Part shown: positions 24,001-34,314 of the stretch, in pieces
Position numbering within the stretch: position 1 is the stretch's first letter
Layout: each line of letters starts with the position of its first letter
NCBI GenBank assembly: GCA_030704615.1
Contig: CM060733.1
Coordinates: forward strand, 28,894,001 to 28,958,000
Source: Takakia lepidozioides
Lineage: Eukaryota; Streptophyta; Takakiopsida; Takakiales; Takakiaceae
Reading direction: 5' to 3'
DNA: 64,000 bases
Made by a program: the position numbers and the translations under genes
The notes under the pieces: model-generated
What the model was told of the DNA's origin: nothing
The model's database searches: none
The model's input: only the letters and a program-made list of their open reading frames with translations

Positions 24001-27000
24001 AACGCACACTGTTTGAGCTGAGCATTTCAATGTTTCTGGGTGAAATATTTGGACTTCAGGGGCACCTGTGTGAGTGTGAAAAGAACCCTTCACTGCCAGC
24101 CCAGACAGTGTGCGGCAACGCACACTGTTTGAGCTGAGCATTTCAATGTTTCTGGGTGCAAAATTTGGACTTGTGTGAGTGTGAAATGAACCCTTCACTG
24201 CCAGCTCAGACAGTGTGCGGCAACGCACACTGTTTGAGCTGAGCATTTCAATGTTTCTGGTGAAAATTTGGACTTCAGGGCACCTGTGTGAGTGTGAAAA
24301 GAACCCTTCACTGCCAGCTCAACAGTGTGCGGCAACGCACACTGTTTGAGCTGAGCATTTCAATGTTTCTGCAAAATTTGGACTTCAGGGGCACCTGTGT
24401 GAGTGTGAAAAGAACCCTTCACTGCCAGCTCAGACAGTGTGCGGCAACGCACACTGTTTGAGCTGAGCATTTCAATGTTTCTGGGTGCAAAATTTGGACT
24501 TCAGGGGCACCTGTGTGAGTGTGAAAAGAACCCTTCACTGCCAGCTCAGACAGTGTGCGGCAACGCACACTGTTTGAGCTGAGCATTTCAATGTTTCAAA
24601 TATTTGGACTTCAGGGGCACCTGTGTGAGTGTGAAAGAACCCTTCACTGCCAGCTCAGACAGTGTGCGGCAACGCACACTGTTTGAGCTGAGCATTTCAA
24701 TGTTTCTGGGTGCAAAATTTGGACTTCAGGGCACCGTGTGAGTGTGAAATGAACCCTTCACTGCCAGCTCAGACAGTGTGCGGCAACGCACACTGTTTGA
24801 GCTGAGCATTTCAATGTTTCTGGATGTTGGACTTCAGGGGCACCTGTGTGCCAGCTTCAGCTTCAACTGGACTTCACCCTTCACTGAACGCACACTGTTT
24901 GAGCTGAGCATTTCAATGTTTCTGGGTGCAAAATTGGACTTCAGGGGCACCTGTGTGAGTGTGAAATGAACCCTTCACTGCCAGCTCAGACAGTGTGCGG
25001 CAACGCACACTGTTTGAGCTGAGCATTTCAATGTTTCTGGGTGAAATTTTGGACTTCAGGGGCACCTGTGTGAGTGTGAAAGAACCCTTCACTGCCAGCC
25101 CAGACAGTGTGCGGCAACGCACACTGTTTGAGCTGAGCATTCAATGTTTCTGGGTGCAAAATTTGGACTTCAGGGGCACCTGTGTGAGGTGAAATGAACC
25201 CTTCACTGCCAGCTCAGACAGTGTGCGGCAACGCACACTGTTTGAGCTGAGCATTTCAATGTTTCTGGGTGAAATATTTGGACTTCAGGGGCACCTGTGT
25301 GAGTGTGAAATGAACCCTTCACTGCCAGCCCAGACAGTGTGCGGCAACGCACACTGTTTGAGCTGAGCATTTCAATGTTTCTGGTGCAAAATTTGGACTT
25401 CAGGGGCACCTGTGTGAGTGTGAAATGAACCCTTCACTGCCAGCTCAGACAGTGTGCGGCAACGCACACTGTTTGAGCTGAGCATTTCAATGTTTCTGGG
25501 GTGAAAATTTGGACTTCAGGGGCACCTGTGTGAGTGTGAAAAGAACCCTTCACTGCCAGCTCAGACAGTGTGCGGCAACGCACACTGTTTGAGCTGAGCA
25601 TTTCAATGTTTCTGGGTGCAAAATTTGGACTTCAGGGGCACCTGTGTGAGTGTGAAATGAACCCTTCACTGCCAGCTCAGACAGTGTGCGGCAACGCACA
25701 CTGTTTGAGCTGAGCATTTCAATGTTTCTGGGTGAAATATTTGGGACTTCAGGGGCACCTGTCGTGAGTGTGAAAAGAACCCTTCACTGCCAGCTCAGAC
25801 AGTGTGCGGCAACGCACACTGTTTGAGCTGAGCATTTCAATGTTTCTGGGTGCAAAATTGGACTTCAGGGGCACCTGTGTGAGTGTGAAATGAACCCTTC
25901 ACTGCCAGCTCAGACAGTGTGCGGCAACGCACACTGTTTGAGCTGAGCATTTCAATGTTTCTGGGTGCAAAATTTGGACTTCAGGGGCACCTGTTGAGTG
26001 TGAAAAGAACCCTTCACTGCCAGCTCAGACAGTGTGCGGCAACGCACACTGTTTGAGCTGAGCATTTCAATGTTTCTGGGTGCAAAATTTGGACTTCAGG
26101 GGCACCTGTGTGAGTGTGAAAAGAACCCTTCACTGCCAGCTCAGACAGTGTGCGGCAACGCACACTGTTTGAGCTGAGCATTTCAATGTTTCTGGGTGCA
26201 AAATTTGGACTTCAGGGGCACCTGTGTGAGTGTGAAAAGAACCCTTCACTGCCAGCTCAGACAGTGTGCGGCAACGCACACTGTTTGAGCTGAGCATTTC
26301 AATGTTTCTGGGTGAAATATTTGGACTTCAGGGGCACCTGTGTGAGTGTGAAAAGAACCCTTCACTGCCAGCTCAGACAGTGTGCGGCAACGCACACTGT
26401 TTGAGCTGAGCATTTCAATGTTTCTGGGTGCAAAATTTGGACTTCAGGGGCACCTGTGTGAGTGTGAAATGAACCCTTCACTGCCAGCTCAGACAGTGTG
26501 CGGCAACGCACACTGTTTGAGCTGAGCATTTCAATGTTTCTGGGTGCAAAAATTTGGACTTCAGGGGCACCTGTGTGAGTGTGAAATGAACCCTTCACTG
26601 CCAGCTCAGACAGTGTGCGGCAACGCACACTGTTTGAGCTGAGCATTTCAATGTTTCTGGGTGCAAATTTGGACTTCAGGGCACCTGTGTGAGTGTGAAA
26701 AGAACCCTTCACTGCCAGCTCAGACAGTGTGCGGCAACGCACACTGTTTGAGCTGAGCATTTCAATGTTTCTGGGTGAAAATTTGGACTTCAGGGGCACC
26801 TGTGTGAGTGTGAAATGAACCCTTCACTGCCAGCTCAGACAGTGTGCGGCAACGCACACTGTTTGAGCTGAGCATTTCAATGTTTCTGGGTGAAATATTT
26901 GGACTTCAGGGGCACCTGTGTGAGTGTGAAAAGAACCCTTCACTGCCAGCTCAGACAGTGTGCGGCAACGCACACTGTTTGAGCTGAGCATTTCAATGTT

Positions 27001-29600
27001 TCTGGATGCAAAATTTGGACTTCAGGGGCACCTGTGTGAGTGTGAAATGAACCCTTCACTGCCAGCTCAGACAGTGTGCGGCAACGCACACTGTTTGAGC
27101 TGAGCATTTCAATGTTTCTGGGTGAAAATTTGGACTTCAGGGCACCTGTGTGAGTGTGAAAAGAACCCTTCACTGCCAGCTCAGACAGTGTGCGGCAACG
27201 CACACTGTTTGAGCTGAGCATTTCAATGTTTCTGGGTGCAAAATTTGGACTTCAGGGGCACCTGTGTGAGTGTGAAATGAACCCTTCACTGCCAGCTCAG
27301 ACAGTGTGCGGCAACGCACACTGTTTGAGCTGAGCATTTCAATGTTTCTGGATGCAAAATTTGGACTTCAGGGGCACCTGTGTGAGTGTGAAATGAACCC
27401 TTCACTGCCAGCTCAGACAGTGTGCGGCAACGCACACTGTTTGAGCTGAGCATTTCAATGTTTCTGGGTGCAAAATTTGGACTTCAGGGGCACCTGTGTG
27501 AGTGTGAAATGAACCCTTCACTGCCAGCTCAGACAGTGTGCGGCAACGCACACTGTTTGAGCTGAGCATTTCAATGTTTCTGGGTGAAATATTTGGACTT
27601 CAGGGGCACCTGTGTGAGTGTGAAAAGAACCCTTCACTGCCAGCTCAGACAGTGTGCGGCAACGCACACTGTTTGAGCTGAGCATTTCAATGTTTCTGGG
27701 TGCAAAATTTGGACTTCAGGGGCACCTGTGTGAGTGTGAAATGAACCCTTCACTGCCAGCTCAGACAGTGTGCGGCAACGCACACTGTTTGAGCTGAGCA
27801 TTTCAATGTTTCTGGGTGCAAAATTTGGACTTCAGGGGCACCTGTGTGAGTGTGAAAAGAACCCTTCACTGCCAGCTCAGACAGTGTGCGGCAACGCACA
27901 CTGTTTGAGCTGAGCATTTCAATGTTTCTGGGTGAAAAATTTGGACTTCAGGGGCACCTGTGTGAGTGTGAAAAGAACCCTTCACTGCCAGCTCAGACAG
28001 TGTGCGGCAACGCACACTGTTTGAGCTGAGCATTTCAATGTTTCTGGTGCAAAATTTGGACTTCAGGGGCACCTGTGTGAGTGTGAAAAGAACCCTTCAC
28101 TGCCAGCTCAGACAGTGTGCGGCAACGCACACTGTTTGAGCTGAGCATTTCAATGTTTCTGGGTGAAAATTTGGACTTCAGGGGCACCTGTGTGAGTGTG
28201 AAAAGAACCCTTCACTGCCAGCTCAGACAGTGTGCGGCAACGCACACTGTTTGAGCTGAGCATTTCAATGTTTCTGGGTGAAAATTTGGACTTCAGGGGC
28301 ACCTGTGTGAGTGTGAAATGAACCCTTCACTGCCAGCTCAGACAGTGTGCGGCAACGCACACTGTTTGAGCTGAGCATTTCAATGTTTCTGGGTGCAAAA
28401 TTGGACTTCAGGGGCACCTGTGTGAGTGTGAAATGAACCCTTCACTGCCAGCTCAGACAGTGTGCGGCAACGCACACTGTTTGAGCTGAGCATTTCAATG
28501 TTTCTGGGTGCAAATTTGGACTTCAGGGGCACCTGTGTGAGTGTGAAAAGAACCCTTCACTGCCAGCCAGACAGTGTGCGGCAACGCACACTGTTTGAGC
28601 TGAGCATTTCAATGTTTCTGGGTGCAAAATTTGGACTTCAGGGGCACCTGTGTGAGTGTGAAATGAACCCTTCACTGCCAGCTCAGACAGTGTGCGGCAA
28701 CGCACACTGTTTGAGCTGAGCATTTCAATGTTTCTGGGTGAAATATTTGGACTTCAGGGGCACCTGTGTGAGTGTGAAAAGAACCCTTCACTGCCAGCCC
28801 AGACAGTGTGCGGCAACGCACACTGTTTGAGCTGAGCATTTCAATGTTTCTGGGTGCAAAATTTGGACTTCAGGGGCACCTGTGTGAGTGTGAAATGAAC
28901 CCTTCACTGCCAGCTCAGACAGTGTGCGGCAACGCACACTGTTTGAGCTGAGCATTTCAATGTTTCTGGGTGAAATATTTGGACTTCAGGGGCACCTGTG
29001 TGAGTGTGAAAAGAACCCTTCACTGCCAGCTCAGACAGTGTGCGGCAACGCACACTGTTTGAGCTGAGCATTTCAATGTTTCTGGGTGCAAAATTTGGAC
29101 TTCAGGGGCACCTGTGTGAGTGTGAAATGAACCCTTCACTGCCAGCTCAGACAGTGTGCGGCAACGCACACTGTTTGAGCTGAGCATTTCAATGTTTCTG
29201 GATGCAAAAATTGGACTTCAGGGGCACCTGTGTGAGTGTGAAATGAACCCTTCACTGCCAGCTCAGACAGTGTGCGGCAACGCACACTGTTTGAGCTGAG
29301 CATTTCAATGTTTCTGGGTGCAAAATTTGGACTTCATGGGCACCCGTGTGAGGGTGAAATGAACCCTTCACTGCCAGCCCAGACAGTGTGCGGCAACGCA
29401 CACTGTTTGAGCTGAGCATTTCAATGTTTCTGGGTGCAAAATTTGGACTTCATGGGCACATTTTTGAGTATAAAATGAACCCTTCACTGTCAGCTCAAAC
29501 AGTCTGCGGAACCGCACACTGTGTAGGCAGAACATATGAATATGGAAGGGCGCAACTTTCGGCCCTCATGGGCAGATATTTGAGCAGAACTTTTCAATGT
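21040..29600. repeat. tandem array of about 72 copies of a 116-bp hairpin monomer
   Basis: The well-formed array runs from about 21,140 to 29,510, with degenerate relatives at both edges. Each monomer contains ACAGTGTGCG, loop GCAA, then CGCACACTGT, a perfect 10-bp inverted repeat. With flanks the arms become CAGCTCAGACAGTGTGCG and CGCACACTGTTTGAGCTG, 18 bp with a single G-T pair. The rest of the unit reads GAGCATTTCAATGTTTCTGG, then a GTGCAAAATTTGGACTTC or GTGAAATATTTGGACTTC variant, AGGGGCACCTGTGTGAGTG and AACCCTTCACTGC. Spacing between first copies is 114 and 116 bp. Indels concentrate around GGGTGCAAAA, AGGGG and GTGAAA, while the hairpin core is kept in nearly all copies (damaged near 21,760, 22,685 and 24,885). 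Open frames on both strands here are artefacts of the repeat. Confidence 0.95.
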
Positions 29601-29765
29601 TCTTTCCCTGTGTAAATCGGGAACATAGTGCATGTCCGTGAGGATCAATGAACACTTATCTGGCAGCTCAAAGAACACTTCCCTTTTTATCCCACTTTTT
29701 CATGCATCGGTCGACGTTTCATTCCTCTCTTATAAGAATTTGAGTGAACAACCTTGCAGGGGAAA

Positions 29766-32700
29766 ATGCAAAGTGTGGCGGATGAGGTCCCTCAGGGTCA
29801 GGGGAAGGAGACCAAAGATGATGTTGACGATGAGTTTTATGAAAGCAAAGCCGCTGAGATGCTGGGGGGTCAAAAGGTGAACTCTCAGCTTGTGGTTCAA
29901 AGTATGCTTGCTCCTGGTGGGAGGTTGAAGATTCCCCTGTGTAGGTTGGTTTCCATGCCCGTCGTTCGTCCACCCCTTGTCAAAGACATTCTCAAGCTGG
30001 AGGCCGAGTTTGTTCATGGGTATTTGGATGGATCCGCGGTCTTTTACGTTTCTACTAGGGATTCAAGAGGTAACGAGCTCCTTGTTGATGAGTCAATCGT
30101 CGACTCCTGGGACCCCATTTGGAGACAGGTGAACGAATCCTTCGAACTTCTTCTCTCCAGAAAACCTTCCACCCAGGTATTCTCGGGGAAGATGTTTCAC
30201 GTTTGGGATGGCAACCACCGGTTGCTTGCATGGATGGCTGTCATTGGGAGGCTGCACTCACAGGAGGAAGAGTGGCATTACTCTGTTCGATCGATGGTGC
30301 TTGATTGTGACGACAACATGATGGGTCTTCTGACGGCAATGAATGATGTGAACAGGTTGGTTTCTCATTGTACACGTTGCACTTCTGGTTCCGTTCTTCC
30401 TTGATTGAAGTCCTTGAATTACATTCTGAAATTCAGATATCATTCTGCAGAGGGACGGAGACATCGCATGTCAAAACGAGTCTGGTTCACACACTGTATA
30501 GGATACAAAGGATCGGGCAGATGCCCTTGACCAACTTCAAGACCATCCTTTCGGCAGAGATGTATAAGAAATGCGAAAGCTCCAAGACTTCGGAAACATG
30601 GTACTCGTTGACCCGTGAGGCTTTCATGGAGTACATGTACACGGTGAGATACATCTTCCTTCATCTGGCCTTTCCATATTCCTGCTTCCACATGTTTGTT
30701 TCTCTCTGTCTCCCTTGACCTTGGATTGATGCAACTCTCTTGCATTCCCTTGCAGCAAGACATTGCAGATGCAGGGGAGCGTGGCAAACTGGAATACTAC
30801 AGCTCTACCCCTGAGGAGAGAAGGACAGCAAAGGGAGTTGAAAGTCACATCCAGAAGGAGATGAACGCTACAAGAAGGACAATAATGAGTGCTTTTGTGA
30901 AGCAGTTGAGAATGGCCGACCCATCATTCGGGCCGCAGTTTCTGCTGGAGATAAAAAACCATTATAACAAGCCAGGCAAGCCGGAGATGGCCCAGGAGAA
31001 GTTGCACAGGTTGTCTACCGCCGTCGTGTCTTCTGAACAGAAGGTGAAGTGGCTGCAGATATGGAACTCCGATCCCACAGTTAGGGATACCCACATGTTC
31101 CCAAGGCCAGAGAAGGAGAAGAAGACCCAGCGTGTCGTTCCTGTCAGTGACAATGTGCTGGACAACTGGCTTCACAAGGCCACTTACTGGAGCCAGGTGT
31201 GATGTCCTCTCGTATCTCACTTTCTTTTCTCTTTTCCTGTCCTTCTCTTCCCATTGCCTCTTACATTCGCTGTGACTGTTTTTGGGTTCATTCTTCCATT
31301 TCAATTTTTTTGCAGTTGGAAGAAAGGGCCCGATCGGTTCTGCATACTCAGCTGGCTGACTATGGCATCACTATGACAGCTCCGAAGGTCTCCTTCGAAG
31401 CATACATGAGGAAATGGAGAGCCACAGTGTGGCACTCTGGTTTCTTTAGAGAGTTCAGCAAGGAGGGTGGCATCAGTCGAACAAATGAGCTTGACCAGCA
31501 GGAAAAAGGAGAGGAAGCCTGGAAACGATGCCTTTACAGGTGCACACCCTTGCACTCTTTGCTTGTGTTGTGGTTGCAATGTGTTGTGTGGCATACTGTT
31601 TAAGGGGGTCTTCCTGGTGTGTTGAAAAAGCTGGGACACAATATGTGCATTGGATAATGAGGCTGTGTCTGTTCGTGCAGGTACATTAAGTTTGTTCTCC
31701 TGGAAGAGAATTGCTTGGACAAACATCCAGATTTCGTGGACCTTTGGCTTGTCCCTGCTGGCAACCAGACCATGTTCACTGCTGGGATCTTGCATGACTG
31801 GGGTCCGGACCATCTTTCTTCTTGTGGTTGGTATTTGGATTGCCCTCCTTCAGAGACCCCAGCTGTAGAGTTGTCTTTGAGGAGAGAGAATGACCGTATT
31901 GCAGCCACTGCCGCAGCAGCGGACCTCGACATTCATGAGCGTAATCTGAGGACTCTTGCAGAGAAGGAGCCTCCCGCTCAGGATACCCCGGGTAGAGGAA
32001 GAAAGGCAAAGGGAAAAGATGTTGCTGGTGTTGTGGGGACGGGAAGGGGTAGAGGGAAGGTGGCACAAGGGCAGGGAAGTGTTGCAGCTATTGGCCCTGT
32101 GGAGCATGTCCAGCAGACTCCACCGCATGGTAGGGGATCCGGGAGAAAAAACAAGGGTGTGGTTGATCCCAAGGACCCGTACCATGCAGTGGAACATCCC
32201 ACGAGGGTCATTCGTCCAACCAGGTTGGAGATTGCCAACGTCGGGTTCCTTGCCATGATGGAGTCGAAGAAATCTGATTACAAGGGCGAGCCATCACCAG
32301 TGTGGGAGAGGATTGTCGAGTTCCTCAGCACGGTGCGTGTTCTCTTTGGGTTCTGTGGCTTCTGCTCTCTTTGTCTGCTGTGGGCATGGATCGTTTATAA
32401 ACTTGTCAGAATTCCATTGTATTTTTGTTTGCAGGCTAAAATGACCAAATCGTGGGTGAACGGGAAGGAGAAGCCATATGCAGCGGAACTCATCATCTTG
32501 GACATCCCTGATGGGTTGGCAGTCCCGGATATCCCACCATCGGGTGCTTGTCCGGGTTGGAATGCATTTGATGAGCGCTACTGGCGGTGGGTTTTTTCCT
32601 TTTGCAACTTCTTCCTTTCCGATGCAGGTGTTTTGGTTCTCATCCAGTCCATCGATGTTCGGTGTCGCCGTGCCCTTGCCAGCTATTTGAAAGCCTCGGG

Positions 32701-33878
32701 CATGAGAGTCCTGAAGACATGGAATTGTGTGAACAGCATGTACCTTACGAAGGGGGATCGTCCGGGAGAGATGGTGAGTTTCCCTTCTTCTTCCTCTTCT
32801 TTTTTGTTCTGGGATTGTGTTGTGTAGGTCGCTCAAACTCATATGTAGGGGCCCGATTTTATTTTGGTTCTTAGTTCCTTCTGGATGTCATGTTCGCAGA
32901 CTCGTCTGTTTGAAGCTGTTTGTCTCGTCCGGGTGCATCCACCAACGACTCCGGCCGGCATTACGGAGTTTGCCATCACTCACGGGGGCAAGTTCATAGA
33001 TGACAGACAGATCCTCCCACGGATGACATGCATCACAACTACGTCGACAGCAACGTGTGCTTGCGAAGGGGGAATGGGGTTCCTTGGAGAGGGGCGAGGG
33101 AGAGGAGCCCGGCTTTCATTCAAACGATTGTGGAGTGCTGCACCTACACAGACGCCAGAGTTCTGGATTTGTCGATGGGCACAGGTTCGTCCCTTCAACA
33201 TTCACATTTCATGAGGTTTGATTGAGCTTGCACTTTCAGCACTTTCCACCGTTCCGAATGTGTCTTCAATGTCTGCTTACTTCATTCTATTCCACTGCAG
33301 GTGCTTCGTACCACGCTTGCAAGGCCAGTGCGCGACATGTCTTTGGGATTGAAGGGGATGCTGAGATTTACAAGAACCTCCTGATGGGTTTGGGTGGACA
33401 CACTTCTCAGGTCCTTCCGAAGCCCCGTCCCGCTGATACTGGTACAGAGGAGACTTCTGACAAGGAGCTGGACTCCGACTTTGCCTGTGAGTAAGTTGAA
33501 CCTGTGCATGCTTGCATTGTTGTTTCATTATCGAGAATCGCTGTTCTTGAGGCAAAGTGCAAATGGGAGACATCCTCTTCGTTGGACTTGTGCATTGCAT
33601 CATTGTGTTAAAAATGGAATTTTGTGGACATGTGTAGGAGTCCGCGTGCTTCCACTTGCCCTCCTGGGCTATCACACCTATTTGGACTTGTTTTCAGTCC
33701 TCCTCGGTCTTGTGTGCTACCTGTCTATGCGGAGGCACTCGCAGCAAGCATGTCCGTTCATGGCACTCAGAGTCCACCTTGCGATGGCCTTCGTAGAACA
33801 CGTGGTGTTGGGGCCAGAATCTTTGTAGATGACATAGCACAGGAGGTGGACATTGATTGTGATGACTGCGACACTTGA
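29766..33878 (+). CDS. ParB-like domain fused to beta-class DNA amino-methyltransferase
   Basis: Nine exons can be laid out with matching phases: 29,766-30,355, 30,451-30,643, 30,756-31,196, 31,316-31,539, 31,681-32,332, 32,435-32,773, 32,900-33,184, 33,301-33,490 and 33,638-33,878, about 1,051 residues. Exon 1 holds a ParB/sulfiredoxin-like domain with the diagnostic DGNHRL at residues 148-153. A long middle region follows, then AT-hook-like basic patches (GRGRKAKGK, GTGRGRGK). The C-terminal third has the beta-class order of N4-cytosine/N6-adenine methyltransferases (PF01555 type): motif IV region at about 719-726 (LIILDIPD), then ERSPAFIQTIVECCTY, and motif I (VLDLSMGTG) with FGIEGD at about 900-927. 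The catalytic (D/S)PP(Y/F) is D-I-P-D here. Exon 7 appears to lack one base near 33,020; adding one restores frame and all later phases. The C-terminal tail is acidic. Probably a nuclear DNA-binding modification enzyme; activity is unproven. Confidence 0.8.
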
Positions 33879-34144
33879 TATGAAGTATTCTTTTGGTTTA
33901 ATTCTGGGACAAATTTGAAATGGGATGGTTGTGTGTCCTTATTGTCCTCTTTGCAATGTGTGCATGGAATTCACATTCATGGTTCCAAACTATTGTTGGA
34001 GATGGGGGTTGCATGGACTGCCCGGATTGTTCCTTCAATATATTTGTTGTTTTGTGGACCTCACAGACTTGAGTACATTGCAAAAACAAACAAACCACTT
34101 TGTTCTCAATTCTCAATTCTCCCCACATCAACCCGCGGAAATAG

Positions 34145-34268
34145 GTGACCCCACTCGGAAATAGGTGACATCCGCGGAAATAGGCACTGTTTGCATGCTG
34201 ACGTGGCGTGAGCCTGTGCTGGGCTCACGCTTTCCTGGGCTCACAGGCTCACGCCTCCAGGCTCACGG
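34145..34268. repeat. right subterminal repeats: CGGAAATAGG and GCTCACG clusters
   Basis: Three copies of CGGAAATAGG(TGAC) occur at about 34,135-34,182. They are followed by a cluster of GCGTGAGC/GCTCACGC motifs at 34,205-34,266. The second motif mirrors the left end of the element. Confidence 0.65.
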
Positions 34269-34281
34269 AATAGCACCCCCC

Positions 34282-34290
34282 CTGAAGAGT
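34282..34290. repeat. right target-site duplication of the MULE (CTGAAGAGT)
   Basis: Exact copy of 15,770-15,778. Confidence 0.8.
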
Positions 34291-34302
34291 GTCCAGTCTC
34301 GC

Positions 34303-34314
34303 TTTTTATATATA
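34303..34314 (-). promoter_or_regulatory. TATA box of the gypsy LTR
   Basis: GTATATATAAAA on the minus strand. The MULE insertion point lies roughly 15-30 bp downstream, where transcription of the LTR would start. Confidence 0.6.

Larger units (their letters stand above)
15779..34281. mobile_element. 18.5-kb Mutator-like element with ParB-methyltransferase cargo
   Basis: The element is bounded by the 9-bp duplication CTGAAGAGT and interrupts a gypsy LTR, whose two halves join cleanly without it. The two ends, read inwards, are imperfectly alike: left GCGTAGCTACGGCGTGAGCC; right GGGTGCTATTCCGTGAGCC. They are followed on both sides by clusters of CGTGAGC and its complement. Contents from left to right are a leftward MULE transposase, a small acidic reading frame, a hairpin-bearing tandem array of about 8.4 kb, and a rightward ParB-methyltransferase gene. 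The transposase has frameshifts, while the cargo gene is nearly intact. The terminal inverted repeats are short and poor, so the exact terminal bases rest on the duplication. Confidence 0.8.

Noticed and set aside
21160-29600. Many open frames on both strands of the array (such as the 212-residue one at 21,660-22,298, minus)
   Set aside because: They are translations of the 116-bp repeat. The unit length is not a multiple of three, frames shift with each indel, and the protein repeats follow the DNA period.
21160-29600. CRISPR-like array with palindromic repeats
   Set aside because: There are no unique spacers; the whole unit repeats. The context is eukaryotic and no cas genes are present.
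29730-33675. Minus-strand open frames across the ParB-methyltransferase gene
   Set aside because: They cross the splice sites of the plus-strand gene and have no recognisable domains.
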